A DNA stretch of 64,000 nt. It comes from Micromonospora chokoriensis. GTDB lineage: Bacteria; Actinomycetota; Actinomycetes; Mycobacteriales; Micromonosporaceae. Shown one piece after another: positions 1-8,890 of the stretch. Position numbers and translations under genes: made by a program. How positions within the stretch are numbered: the first letter of the stretch is position 1; every line of letters starts with the position of its first letter. Location: positions 3,968,001 through 4,032,000 of the forward strand of contig NZ_LT607409.1 of NCBI RefSeq assembly GCF_900091505.1, written 5' to 3'. The notes under the pieces are model-generated. The model searched no databases. It was not told the origin of the DNA and saw nothing but the letters and a program-made list of their open reading frames with translations.

Positions 1-397
1 CCACCCGGGAGCGGATCGTGCTCAGGCCGTCGAGTCGCCGGACCAACTCGCCGGCCCGGTCCCGGACGTCACCGGCGCTGAGCAGTCGAAGGTCGCGGCC
101 GTCGGCGAACTCGCGGATCTCGGCGGTGGCCCGGTCGGTCCCCTGGCGCGCCTCGACCAGCGGTGCCGCCGCCGGCGCGGCTCTCGTGACCGTCTCGGCG
201 GTCAGTCGGCGTTCGGTCTGCAAGCCCAGGATCAGGCGGTCGACGGGTTGGCCCAGGGTGTCCGCCAGGGCGCGCACCCGCAGCAGGTCCATGGCGTCCT
301 GGCTGGCCACGTAGGCCGCGTACGACCAGAGTGAGACCAGCACGGCGGCCAGCACGACCAGCCTGAGCCGGATCAGCCGCACCTCGTTACGCGTCAC
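1..397 (-). CDS. Histidine kinase with nitrate/nitrite-sensing (NIT) domain, N-terminal part only
   Basis: The gene runs off the left edge, so only about 132 N-terminal residues are visible. A GTG at 395-397 starts the protein; residues 10-30 form one membrane segment. It is followed by a helical stretch containing LGQPVDRLILGLQTERRLTA, which is typical of the NIT domain that senses nitrate or nitrite in actinobacterial kinases. The kinase core would lie outside the window. The start is 12 bases after the stop of the IniR-like regulator on the same strand, so the two are probably co-transcribed. The family call rests on the NIT-like segment alone; another extracytoplasmic sensor is possible. 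Confidence 0.7.
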   Translation of the reverse strand, partial: MTRNEVRLIRLRLVVLAAVLVSLWSYAAYVASQDAMDLLRVRALADTLGQPVDRLILGLQTERRLTAETVTRAAPAAAPLVEARQGTDRATAEIREFADGRDLRLLSAGDVRDRAGELVRRLDGLSTIRSRV

Positions 398-409
398 GTT
401 CCGCCCCGC

Positions 410-2974
410 TCACCGGACGGCCCGCTGGGGCCACGGCTGGCCTGCCGTGTCGCTGGCCCGGTCGGCCACGAGGGTGCGCAGCAGGGCCAGCAACTCGGTG
501 CGGTTGGCGCAGTTCAGCCGGTTGCGCATCCGCGCCACGTGGTGTTCGACGGTCTTCGCCGAGATGAAGAGCCGGTCGCCGATCTCCCGGTAGGTCAGTC
601 CGGCCAGGACGAGTTCGGCGACCTCGTACTCGCGGTCGCTGAGCCCCTGCTGGGTGGGGCCGGCGACCCGTGTCGTGCTGGCGCCGGTCGCCGGTGCCGG
701 CCCGCCGGACGGCCGTCCCTGGAGTGCGCGGGCACATTCGAGCAGGGTGGTCATCGCCCGTCGGTCCGCGGTGCGGATGGCGGCCTGACCGGCGAGGCGT
801 GCGCCGTCCCAGCACAGCCCGGTGTCGTGCAGCCCTCGGGCGGCGGCTTCCACCCGGATCGGGTCGACGTCGCCGCGCAGCACCTCTACCCAGCTCTGCG
901 CCGCGGCGGCGACCACGGCGGCGTACCGGCTGTGGTCGGCGGCGGCGAGCAGCGCGGTGACGTGTTCGTCGGCGGTCGCCGGCTCGGCGGTCAGGATCGC
1001 CGCGTGCAGGCCACTCCAACGCAGCGGAACGCTCCACAGTGGTGGATCACCGAGCCGGCTCAGCAACGCACGCCCCTGGATCAGGTACGGCTCCAGCCGG
1101 GCCAGGTCGCCGAGCCGCGCGCCGGCGATGGCCAGTTCACCGAGCGGTAGCAGGGTGAACAGGTCGACGGGGTGCCGGACCACGGCCTCCAGCGCCTGGC
1201 CCCAACCCCGCTTGAGCGCGCCGAGGTCGCTGTTGCGTCGGCTGACTCCCATCCGGATCGCGGCGGCGAAGAGCAGGTCGCGGGACTCCAGTTGACGTCC
1301 GTCGAGGGTGACGGTGGCGAGGCGTTCGGTAGCGGCGTGCGTCTCGCCCCGGACCATCAGGATCCAGGCCTGCAACAGCCGGTGGCGGCGTGCCATCAGC
1401 GGGCCACCGACACCGCCGGCCAGGGCCCGGTGCAGCACCCGCTCGGCGATCTCCAGCTCACCGCAGTGCACGGCGGTCAACGCGGCCAGCGCGGCCGGGC
1501 TGTCCGGCAGGAGCGCCGCCCGTCCGTCCGGTTCCAGCAACGCGGCGGCCTGGACGAGGGCGGAGAGCGCGGCGGTCGGCGGGCCGGACACGCTGTCGCG
1601 TACGCCGGTGGCCGTCAGTCGGGCCGCGCTGGCGTGCATGGTCGAGGGCTCGCCGGTGGGGTCACCCGGCGGTGGCTCGGCCGTGACGCCCAGGTCTCCG
1701 GTGGCGATCGCGCCGACGGTGGCGAAGGACGTCGCCGACGCGGTGCCCGCCCACCGGTACAGCTCCACGCTGCGCCCGACGTGACCACGGTGCGCGAGGG
1801 CGGTCGCGGCCACCACTGCCGCCTCGCGACGGTCGGGTGGGGCGGCCGTGGCCAGCAGCCGGTCGGCCAGTCGAAGGGCGTCGTCGAGGTTGCCGGCGAG
1901 CGCGGCGGCGAGCGCCTGCTTCGCGCCGGCCGGGTGGCCGGCCGCCGTGGCGGCCGCGAACAGTTCGGCGGCGAAGGCCGGCTCGTCGGCCAGTGCCTCG
2001 TTGGCCGCGGCGGTCAGGGTCGTGACCGGACAGTCGCTGAGCGCACCGACCGCGAGCAGGGACCGGACCAGCGGCAGCACCACACCACCCCGGGCGAGTT
2101 GCAGTTCGGTGAGCCGACGACAGACCGCATTTCGTTCGGTGGTGGGGCTGAGCGTCGTGACGGCCCGCCGCACGATCGGCGTCAGCCGGCCGTCGGCGCC
2201 GAGCAGCCCGGCCGCCCTGGTCGTGGCGATCAGGTCGTCCACCGCCGCCGGCTCCCGGTCGACAAGCGCGCCGAGCATGCTCACCGGCAGCGTCCCGCCC
2301 GCCGCGACGGCGAGCAGCAACCGTTGGACGGCGGTGGGCTGGACGTCCAGGTCCGGTCCGAACTCCGCGACCACCGAGCGGGGTGGGTTGACCACCGCGC
2401 CGGTCCGGGTGTCCGTGCCGGCCAGGCCACGGGCCAGCCGTTCGACGTCCCGGGGTACGCCGCCGGTCTGGGTGTGGACGAAGTCGACCAGGTCGTCACG
2501 GCGGCCCAGCTCCGGTGTGCCGGCGAGGTAGGCGGCGGTCTGCTCCCGGGTGAACGGCGTGAGGAGCATGGCCTGCCCGTCGCGGCGCAGCGCGTCGACC
2601 AGTTCGCTGAGCGCCGCGGACCGGGGCCACGGGCGGTGGGCGACCACCAGGCGGTGTCGGCGGGTGGCGACCAGGCGCAGCAGCACCTCGACGCGTGCGT
2701 CGTCGAGCAGGTGCGCGTCGTCGACGAGCACCACTGTGTCGGGGTCGACCGCTTCGCCCGGCTGGGGGGCGATGGTGCGGACGGCGATCCCGGCCCGTTG
2801 GTGGACCCGCGCCAGCTCCGTCAGCAGCGCGGTCTTGCCGTGGCCGCCCGGGCCGGCGATGCCGACGCTGAGCGGCCCGGCCGGGTCCTGCCCGACGGCG
2901 TCCAGCAGAACCCGCGGCCCTCGATCCAGGGTCAAGCCGGATTCGGCGATGTCGTTCATGATCATTGGGGTCAT
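410..2974 (-). CDS. iniR: IniR-like AAA/LuxR-type transcriptional regulator
   Basis: An 854-aa regulator. The N-terminal NTPase carries a Walker A motif GPGGHGKT (residues 41-48) and a Walker B strand VVLVDD (81-86). A long helical, TPR-like middle follows, and a LuxR-type helix-turn-helix at residues 777-837 (LTYREIGDRLFISAKTVEHH) ends the protein. Length and layout match IniR (Rv0339c) of Mycobacterium tuberculosis, which controls iniBAC. The divergent iniBAC-like genes next door support the same role. The ATG overlaps the stop of the Hsp70 gene by 4 bp (ATGA); ATGs at codons 4 and 6 are alternative starts with better distance from the AAGGA upstream. IniR has been reported to respond to a sugar signal (trehalose) in mycobacteria; whether that holds here is unknown. 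Confidence 0.75.
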   Translation of the reverse strand: MTPMIMNDIAESGLTLDRGPRVLLDAVGQDPAGPLSVGIAGPGGHGKTALLTELARVHQRAGIAVRTIAPQPGEAVDPDTVVLVDDAHLLDDARVEVLLRLVATRRHRLVVAHRPWPRSAALSELVDALRRDGQAMLLTPFTREQTAAYLAGTPELGRRDDLVDFVHTQTGGVPRDVERLARGLAGTDTRTGAVVNPPRSVVAEFGPDLDVQPTAVQRLLLAVAAGGTLPVSMLGALVDREPAAVDDLIATTRAAGLLGADGRLTPIVRRAVTTLSPTTERNAVCRRLTELQLARGGVVLPLVRSLLAVGALSDCPVTTLTAAANEALADEPAFAAELFAAATAAGHPAGAKQALAAALAGNLDDALRLADRLLATAAPPDRREAAVVAATALAHRGHVGRSVELYRWAGTASATSFATVGAIATGDLGVTAEPPPGDPTGEPSTMHASAARLTATGVRDSVSGPPTAALSALVQAAALLEPDGRAALLPDSPAALAALTAVHCGELEIAERVLHRALAGGVGGPLMARRHRLLQAWILMVRGETHAATERLATVTLDGRQLESRDLLFAAAIRMGVSRRNSDLGALKRGWGQALEAVVRHPVDLFTLLPLGELAIAGARLGDLARLEPYLIQGRALLSRLGDPPLWSVPLRWSGLHAAILTAEPATADEHVTALLAAADHSRYAAVVAAAAQSWVEVLRGDVDPIRVEAAARGLHDTGLCWDGARLAGQAAIRTADRRAMTTLLECARALQGRPSGGPAPATGASTTRVAGPTQQGLSDREYEVAELVLAGLTYREIGDRLFISAKTVEHHVARMRNRLNCANRTELLALLRTLVADRASDTAGQPWPQRAVR

Positions 2975-4236
2975 CCTTCGCGTCCCCGGCTGCGGGCCAA
3001 CGACAGACGGGACGGTTTCGGCAGGTCCAGTGGGAGGACCCGGACCGGGGGCCGCGGTGGCGGGTCACCCGGAGCGGTGGTGTCGTGGTGGGGGCGGCGA
3101 GGTGCCGGGAGGGTGGCCCGACCGGCGCCGCTGACCGGGGCCGCGTCGCGGACCGGTGGGTTTCGGCGGGCGCGCGGCGACACCACCTGGCAGGCGGCCA
3201 TCGCCGCGCCGGTGGCGGCGGTCAACCGGGAGTCCGGTTCGACCTCGACGGGGACCGGGAGGGCCGCGCTGATCAGCTCGGTGACGAGCGGGACGCGGGT
3301 CGAACCGCCCGCCAGCAGGACACCGTCGAGGTGCCCCGGCGTCAGGTCGGCGCTGCGCACAGCCCGTAGGAGAAGGTCGACGGTGACCTGCACCGTCGGG
3401 CGGATCATCTCCTCGAACTGGGCCCGGGTCACCGGTATCCGGGCCGGGCCGTTCGGTAGGGCCAGCACCACGTCGGCCGTCAGGTCGACGGTCAGTACCC
3501 GCTTGACCCGGTCGCACTCCGCGCGCAGCCCGCGCAGGGCGGCCTGGGTGCCGCGGCGTGCGGTGGCGGCCAACTCCCGGGCCAGCGCGGTACGGGTGTG
3601 CTCGGCCAACGCCTCGTCGAAGTCGGCCCCGCCCAGCGAGTCGAGCCCCTGTGGAGTGCCGAACGTCTCGTAGGTGCCGCGCGGGGTGCGCCGCACCAAC
3701 GCCGCCTCGAAGCTGTTGCCGCCCAACGCGTAGACGACGGCCGTGCTGCCGGCGAACCCACGTGCCGCGTGGCTCTCGGCCACCGTGACCGTGCGGGGCA
3801 GCAACGTCACGGCGCGCAGGCCGAAGCCGGACAGGGCCCGGTGCAGCACCTCCCGGCGGTACGGGCGCCACCCCGCCGGGTGGCTGAGGACGATCGCTGC
3901 GGCCGGGCCGCCCTCGAGGGCGTGGACCCTCTCCACCACCCAGGCCGCCAGCTCCGCGGTGAGCGTCTGCGGCGCGCAGGCCTCGCCGCCGAGCAGCAGG
4001 GGCACGTCGTCGCCGATGCGGTGGACGAAGTCGCGTGTGGTGCGGCTGCCGTCGTCGGTCGCGGGTTCGCCGACGTGCAGCGAGCCGTCCTCCGACAGGG
4101 ACAGCACCGACGGTACGACTGTGGAGTCGACGTGCAGCGGGACGGCCTCGGGACGGGTCCAGGTGCTGCCGTGCAGCCGTGCGACGGCGGCGGCGGTGTT
4201 GGTGCTTCCGATGTCTATCCCCAGGACGTACGGCAT
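2971..4236 (-). CDS. Hsp70-family protein, nucleotide-binding domain only
   Basis: A 421-aa DnaK-like ATPase. The phosphate-1 loop GIDIGSTNT is at residues 6-14, and the adenosine loop GVLLAGGSTRVPLVTEL lies near residue 310. The actin-fold ATPase domain takes up about 350 residues and is followed by a Pro/Arg-rich tail. The beta-sandwich substrate-binding domain and helical lid of true DnaK (about 610-640 aa) are missing, so this is not a general chaperone. It is the first gene of the leftward ini unit and overlaps the regulator by 4 bp, which suggests it works with that regulator or senses a state of the dynamin system. A purine-rich GGGAGAA precedes the ATG. Confidence 0.8.
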   Translation of the reverse strand: MPYVLGIDIGSTNTAAAVARLHGSTWTRPEAVPLHVDSTVVPSVLSLSEDGSLHVGEPATDDGSRTTRDFVHRIGDDVPLLLGGEACAPQTLTAELAAWVVERVHALEGGPAAAIVLSHPAGWRPYRREVLHRALSGFGLRAVTLLPRTVTVAESHAARGFAGSTAVVYALGGNSFEAALVRRTPRGTYETFGTPQGLDSLGGADFDEALAEHTRTALARELAATARRGTQAALRGLRAECDRVKRVLTVDLTADVVLALPNGPARIPVTRAQFEEMIRPTVQVTVDLLLRAVRSADLTPGHLDGVLLAGGSTRVPLVTELISAALPVPVEVEPDSRLTAATGAAMAACQVVSPRARRNPPVRDAAPVSGAGRATLPAPRRPHHDTTAPGDPPPRPPVRVLPLDLPKPSRLSLARSRGREG

Positions 4237-4532
4237 CGCTTCTTCTCCCCCCGTGAGGTGGCCGCCGGTGGCGATGGCGTCGGTGCTGCCGACGACCCAC
4301 CCCCGGCGAAACCCGCGGGCTCCTACGTTCGTACCAGAGATCAGACCCTGGTCGGGACCCTAATCTCGCCGGGACGGTTTCCCCCTGTCCCCCTAACGTA
4401 CGAGGTGGCGGAGTCCCTAGTTCAACCGGCCCGGATGCGGGCTCAGCCCCGATGCCCGGGGGCGGGCCCGGCAATAGCGTCACTCTCGACGTACGACACG
4501 TCGCCGACGCCAGATCCGAGGAGAACCAGCAC
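4237..4532. promoter_or_regulatory. Divergent control region between Hsp70/iniR and iniBAC
   Basis: About 300 bp between the divergent gene sets, with no gene. It contains short direct repeats CCCTA at 4358-4362, 4391-4395 and 4415-4419, a related CCCTG at 4346-4350, and two similar CTACGTTCGTACC and CTAACGTACG segments around 4323-4335 and 4392-4401. The spacing of 33 and 24 bases is not regular. They are candidates for IniR binding sites, but nothing in the sequence proves it. A ribosome-binding site GAGGAGA lies 9 bases before the iniB ATG. Confidence 0.4.
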
Positions 4533-5420
4533 ATGGACTCGCCCCAGACCCTCCACGACTTCGTACTCGACCTGCTGACGAACCCCGACGCACGGTCGGC
4601 CTTCGACCTCGACCCCGAGGGTGCGCTGCGCGGCGCCGGGCTCACCGACATCACCGCGGCGGATGTGCAGGACGTGGTGCCGCTGGTCGTCGACTACGCG
4701 CCGGGTCAGGGGCTCGGGCCGATCGCCCCGGCCGTCGGGCAGCTCGGGCTGGACCCGCTGGTCACCGACACCACCGACGTCGTCGGCCAGTTGCAGAGCG
4801 TGGCGCAGCAGATCAGCGTCACCAGTTCGCCCACCGGCGTGGACGTCAAGGCCGGCGTGCTCGGCGCCATCGCTGTCGACCCGTCGACCGCCGCCGCCGG
4901 GATCACCGTCCTGCCGGGGGTCGGCCTGGGCATCGGGCCGAACGGGCTCGACACCGACCTCGCCGGCGTCGGCGACGTGGCGTACACCCTCGACGCCGAC
5001 GTCGTGCAGCCGGTGGACGCGATCGCCGACCCGGTCCTCGGCGACGTCACCGGCACCGTCGGCGACCAGGGCGGTCTGCTCGGTGTCACCGACTCGAACC
5101 TGATCGGCGGCGACCTGACCAGTGGTGTCCTGCCCGGCACCCACGGTCAGCTCGGCGGGGTCGTGGACTCCCTCGGTGTCAACGACACCCTGGGTGGGCT
5201 CGGCCTCGGGCACGGCGACGGTGTCGTCGGCGGTGTGGTCCCACCGCTCGACGTGCCGTCGGCGGTGGGCGGCGTGACGCACCAGGTGGACAGCCTCCTC
5301 CCCGGGGTCACCGGCACTGTCGGTGACGTGACCGGTGGTGTCACCGACGGTGTGCTCGGCGGCGACTCGCACGCCTCGTCCGATCACGGGCTGCTGGGTA
5401 TCACCGGCGGCCTGCTCTGA
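4533..5420 (+). CDS. iniB: IniB N-terminal-domain protein
   Basis: A 295-aa protein. Residues 1-55 (MDSPQTLHDFVLDLLTNPDA and following) match the IniB N-terminal signature. The remainder is low-complexity, rich in Gly, Val, Asp, Leu and Thr, with loose repeats such as GDVTGTVGDQGG and GDVTGGVTDGVLGG. No signal peptide or membrane segment is obvious. It heads the rightward iniBAC-like unit, with the dynamin pair following. In mycobacteria IniB is an Ala/Gly-rich protein of unknown mechanism, induced by cell-wall damage. The ATG at 4533 was chosen over an upstream in-frame ATG at 4452 because of the GAGGAGA site. Disorder and Gly-richness suggest a surface or scaffold role, which is inference. 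Confidence 0.8.
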   Translation: MDSPQTLHDFVLDLLTNPDARSAFDLDPEGALRGAGLTDITAADVQDVVPLVVDYAPGQGLGPIAPAVGQLGLDPLVTDTTDVVGQLQSVAQQISVTSSPTGVDVKAGVLGAIAVDPSTAAAGITVLPGVGLGIGPNGLDTDLAGVGDVAYTLDADVVQPVDAIADPVLGDVTGTVGDQGGLLGVTDSNLIGGDLTSGVLPGTHGQLGGVVDSLGVNDTLGGLGLGHGDGVVGGVVPPLDVPSAVGGVTHQVDSLLPGVTGTVGDVTGGVTDGVLGGDSHASSDHGLLGITGGLL

Positions 5421-5443
5421 CCCGGACATCCGGTCGGAGCGGG

Positions 5444-5472
5444 GGACCGGATCGCCTCGGGCGGTCCGGTCC
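5444..5472 (+). terminator. Hairpin between iniB and iniA
   Basis: Two 13-nt arms (GGACCGGATCGCC at 5444-5456 and GGCGGTCCGGTCC at 5460-5472) pair with one mismatch around a 3-nt loop. There is no T-run; a pyrimidine-rich stretch follows. It may partly terminate transcription or stabilise the iniB message, so iniB and iniAC need not be expressed equally. Confidence 0.5.
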
Positions 5473-5532
5473 TCTCCGGTTCCCCATCCGGCTCCTCTTG
5501 ATAATTGAGCCGAAATCCGCACACTTGGTGCG

Positions 5533-7383
5533 GTGATGGCCGGGATCTGGTTGGACGTGCTGGACGAGATCGCCCGCACGTGCAGCGCGCACGGTCGTGC
5601 TGACCTGCTCCAGACGGTGCGGCAGAAACGTGCCCAACTGCTGGACCCGACGCTGCGCGTCCTCGTCATCGGCGAACCGAACCAGGGCAAGAGTCAGCTG
5701 ATCAACGCGATCATCAACGCGCCGGCCTGCCCGGTCGGCGACGGCCGCACGACAGTGCTGCCCACCGTCGTGCGGCACGCGGAGGCCCCGTCCGCGGTGG
5801 TGGCGCAGGCGTCGGCCCCGGGCCGTTCCGCCGCCGCCGAGGCGGTGACCGTCGAGCGAACGCCGGTCGCGCTCAACCAGGTCGCTGCGGGCGTGGCGGG
5901 AACCGTCGGTCGGCGTCCGGGCGGCGGCCCGGCGTACGTCGAGATCGGGGTTCCACGCGCCCTGCTCGGCGCCGGGCTGGTGCTGGTGGACACTCCCGGC
6001 ACCGACGAGGTCGCCGGTGTCGGCGGTGCCGCCCCGGTCGCTGCTCCGGCCCGCGCGGACGTCGTGCTGCTGGTCTCCGACTCCACCCGGGAGCTGTCGG
6101 TCGCCGAGCTGAACATGGTGCTGCACATCATGCGGTCACACCCGAACGTGGTCGTGGTGCAGAGCAAGACCGACCTGGTGGCCGACTGGCGTACGGTCGC
6201 CGAACGCAACCGGCAACACCTGCTGGAGGCCGGCGTTCCGGCGACGCTGATCCCGGTCTCGGCGACCCTGCGACTGCGTGCCGCCGCAGCCGACGACCGT
6301 GGCCTCAACGCCGAGTCCGGATTTCCCGAGCTGATCGCCCGACTGCAACGTGACCTGGCCGGCAAGGCAGACCACCTGGCCCGCGCGTCGGTGCAGACGG
6401 TTGCCCGGACGGTCGTGGAGCAGTTGGCCGCTCCGCTGCGCGCCGAACTGGAGACCCAGGAGACCGAGGAGCAGTCCGGGCCGATCTCCCGGTTGCACGC
6501 GGCGCAGCGCGAGGTCGACGAGCTGCGCAGGTGTTCCACCCGCTGGCAGAACACGCTCAACGACGAGATCGGCGACCTGCTCTCCGACATCGAGTACGAC
6601 CTTCGCGACCGGACGCGGGAGATCCTGCGTACGGTGGACGAGGCGTTCGACACGGCCGACCCTCTGGTGGCCTGGGAGACCTTTCAGGACTGGCTGGAGA
6701 GGAGCCTGGTCGACGCGGCCGAGGCGAACCGCGAGTGGCTGATCCAGCGTTGCGACTGGATCGCCCGCCGGGTGGCCGCCAACTTCACCAGGTACGGCTA
6801 CGACGTGCTGCCGGCCTGGTCGATGTCCATGCCGGACGACATCGGTGAGCGGATGCCGGAGCTGCAACGGCCGACGATCGACAGGTTCACCACCGGCCAG
6901 AAGTTGTTCACCGGCATGAAGGGCTCGTACGGCGGCATGCTGATGTTCGGGCTGGCGACCACCCTGGCCGGAATGCCGATGATCAACCCGGTCTCGGTCG
7001 GCATCGGTGCGCTCTTCGGTGGCAAGAGCATCCGCGACGAGAGCAAGCAGTTGCTCCGCCGCCGGCAGGCGACCGTCAAGACCACCATCCAGCGCCACGT
7101 CGACGACGTCTTCGTCCGGATCAGCCGCGACTGCCGCGACGCCGTCCGCCAGGTGCAGCGGATGCTGCGCGACCACTTCACGGCGCTGACCGAGGAGTTG
7201 CAGGAGGCGATCGTCCAGTCGTTCCGCAGCGCGAAGCAGGAGGCTGACACCGACGCCTCCCTTCGTGAGCAGCGACAACGCGAGATCCGGGTGAAGATGA
7301 CGCGACTGGCCGCGCTCTACGAGCAGGCGCAGCAGTTGACCGGCGTACGCTCCGCTCCGCTGCTGCTGGAACCGCAGACATGA
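5533..7383 (+). CDS. iniA: IniA-like dynamin-family GTPase
   Basis: A 616-aa protein with an N-terminal GTPase domain: G1 loop GEPNQGKS (residues 47-54), G3 DTPG (153-156) and G4 SKTD (211-214). A long helical bundle follows (about 280-450), then a hydrophobic, Gly/Met-rich segment around residues 463-497 (GGMLMFGLATTLAGMPMINP), suited to membrane insertion, and a helical C-terminus. Size and order match mycobacterial IniA (about 640 aa), a bacterial dynamin-like protein that remodels membranes and gives tolerance to cell-wall drugs. GTG at 5533 and ATG at 5536 are both possible starts; no clear ribosome-binding site precedes either. It is followed by the IniC-like gene with a 4-bp overlap. 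Confidence 0.82.
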   Translation: MMAGIWLDVLDEIARTCSAHGRADLLQTVRQKRAQLLDPTLRVLVIGEPNQGKSQLINAIINAPACPVGDGRTTVLPTVVRHAEAPSAVVAQASAPGRSAAAEAVTVERTPVALNQVAAGVAGTVGRRPGGGPAYVEIGVPRALLGAGLVLVDTPGTDEVAGVGGAAPVAAPARADVVLLVSDSTRELSVAELNMVLHIMRSHPNVVVVQSKTDLVADWRTVAERNRQHLLEAGVPATLIPVSATLRLRAAAADDRGLNAESGFPELIARLQRDLAGKADHLARASVQTVARTVVEQLAAPLRAELETQETEEQSGPISRLHAAQREVDELRRCSTRWQNTLNDEIGDLLSDIEYDLRDRTREILRTVDEAFDTADPLVAWETFQDWLERSLVDAAEANREWLIQRCDWIARRVAANFTRYGYDVLPAWSMSMPDDIGERMPELQRPTIDRFTTGQKLFTGMKGSYGGMLMFGLATTLAGMPMINPVSVGIGALFGGKSIRDESKQLLRRRQATVKTTIQRHVDDVFVRISRDCRDAVRQVQRMLRDHFTALTEELQEAIVQSFRSAKQEADTDASLREQRQREIRVKMTRLAALYEQAQQLTGVRSAPLLLEPQT

Positions 7384-8840
7384 CGGTGGGGCTGCGCCTG
7401 GACGAGGCGGCGTGGGGCCTGCTGCACCAGGCCATCGAGCTCTACCAGGACAACCCACGGGTCGTGGCGCAGTTGCGCAACCAGGTGGCCCGGTTGGAGC
7501 AACCTCTGCGTATCGCGGTCGTGGGCCCGTGGCGATCCGGCAAGTCGACGGTGGTCAACGCGTTGATGGGTGAGGAGGTCGCACCTGTCGAGCGGGCCGA
7601 CGGGGTCTTCACCTGGTACGAGGACGGCCCGGTGCCGCGCGCCACCGCGTACCCGTCGGGTCAGCCTCCGCAGGAGTTGGCGGTGGTGAAGTCGGCGACC
7701 GGCCTGCGGGTGGATCTCGGCTGGGACACCGGCGACCTGCGCGACATCGTCGTGCAGTGGCCGACGCGGGCGCTGCGGCAGATCACGCTCATCGACACGC
7801 CGGCGGTCAACGGTGACGTCGAGCAGGGCCTGGCGTCGGTGTTGGAGCGGGTGTTGCGGGAGTCGGACGCGGTGTTGTACCTGACCCGCGACGGGCGCGA
7901 CAGCGATCTGCGGGTCTTGGAGGCGGCCCGGGACGGCGCCGTCGGGCAGGCCGCCCCGGTCAACGTGATCATGGTGCTGTCCCGGGCGGACGAGACCGGG
8001 GGAGGCCGGATCGACGGCCTGCTCACCGCCCGCCAACTCGCCCGGCGCCACTACCGTGATCCACGGGTGGGCGCGCTCAGTGTGAACGTGGTGGCGTGCA
8101 GTGGGATGCTCGGCCTGGCGGGCCGGATGCTCGGCGAGTCGGACTTCGCGGCGCTCGCGGCCCTGGCCCGCGTGCCCCGGGCGGAGCTGGACGCCCACCT
8201 GATCTCGGCCGATCGCATTCTCCGGGGCGAGTCGCCGGTCGGGCTGGACACCGAGGTGCGCGCCGCACTGCTGGACCGGTTCGGGATCTTCGGTGTCCGG
8301 CTGGCGGCCACCCTGGTCCGCAGCGGTTTCGACAGTCGGGTGACGCTCTCCGCCGAGCTGATCCGGCGCAGCGGTCTGACCGAGCTGCGCGAGTCGGTGA
8401 CCCGCTGCTTCATCGACCGCCGGGACGCGTTGAAGGCCCGGTCCGCGCTGGCCGCGGTGGAGACGGTGCTGCGGGCCGAACCCACGCGGGGTTCGGACGA
8501 GGTGGTCGGCGCGGTCGAGCAGATCCTCGCGGGTGCGCACGAGTTCCGGGAGTTGCGCCTGCTGGTGGCGTTGCGCAACACCCGGCTCGGGTTCGACGCG
8601 GAGTTGGCCGACGAGGCGCAGCGGCTGGTCGGGGGCAACGGGGTGGGCCTCGCCGCCCGGCTCGGTGTCGAGCACGAGGCGACCGCGCAGCGGCTCTGGG
8701 AGGTCGCCGCCGAGGCGCAGTGGCGGTGGCGGGACCGGGCCGAGGACCCGCTGCTTCCGCTGGCGCAGCGGCGCGGTGCGCAGGTCGTCGTCCGCAGCTG
8801 CGAGGGAATGATCGCCGAGCTGGTCGCGGGCGGTCGCTGA
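7380..8840 (+). CDS. iniC: IniC-like dynamin-family GTPase
   Basis: A 486-aa GTPase paired with the IniA-like protein. The G1 loop is GPWRSGKS (residues 49-56), the G3 equivalent is DTPA (139-142) and the G4 equivalent SRAD (201-204). The C-terminal half is helical without a clear membrane segment, as in mycobacterial IniC (about 490 aa). The ATG overlaps the iniA stop (ATGA), so the two are translationally coupled. The partners probably assemble together on the membrane; that is inference from mycobacterial and other tandem bacterial dynamins. A strong hairpin ends the unit. Confidence 0.82.
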   Translation: MTVGLRLDEAAWGLLHQAIELYQDNPRVVAQLRNQVARLEQPLRIAVVGPWRSGKSTVVNALMGEEVAPVERADGVFTWYEDGPVPRATAYPSGQPPQELAVVKSATGLRVDLGWDTGDLRDIVVQWPTRALRQITLIDTPAVNGDVEQGLASVLERVLRESDAVLYLTRDGRDSDLRVLEAARDGAVGQAAPVNVIMVLSRADETGGGRIDGLLTARQLARRHYRDPRVGALSVNVVACSGMLGLAGRMLGESDFAALAALARVPRAELDAHLISADRILRGESPVGLDTEVRAALLDRFGIFGVRLAATLVRSGFDSRVTLSAELIRRSGLTELRESVTRCFIDRRDALKARSALAAVETVLRAEPTRGSDEVVGAVEQILAGAHEFRELRLLVALRNTRLGFDAELADEAQRLVGGNGVGLAARLGVEHEATAQRLWEVAAEAQWRWRDRAEDPLLPLAQRRGAQVVVRSCEGMIAELVAGGR

Positions 8841-8890
8841 GCGGGGACGCGGTTCGGGGGGCGGCCGTCACGACCGCCCCCGTCCGCTCA
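8838..8890. terminator. Bidirectional terminator between iniC and the DUF1540 gene
   Basis: Inner arms GGGGGCGG (8857-8864) and CCGCCCCC (8874-8881) are enclosed by outer arms TGAGCGG at 8838 and CCGCTCA ending at 8890. The stop codons of both convergent genes lie in the outer stem. Confidence 0.7.

Noticed and set aside
1172..3673. 833-codon open frame on the plus strand
   Set aside because: It lies antisense to the IniR-like regulator and Hsp70, is rich in Arg/Gly/Pro with no domain, and is explained by high GC at third positions of the real genes.
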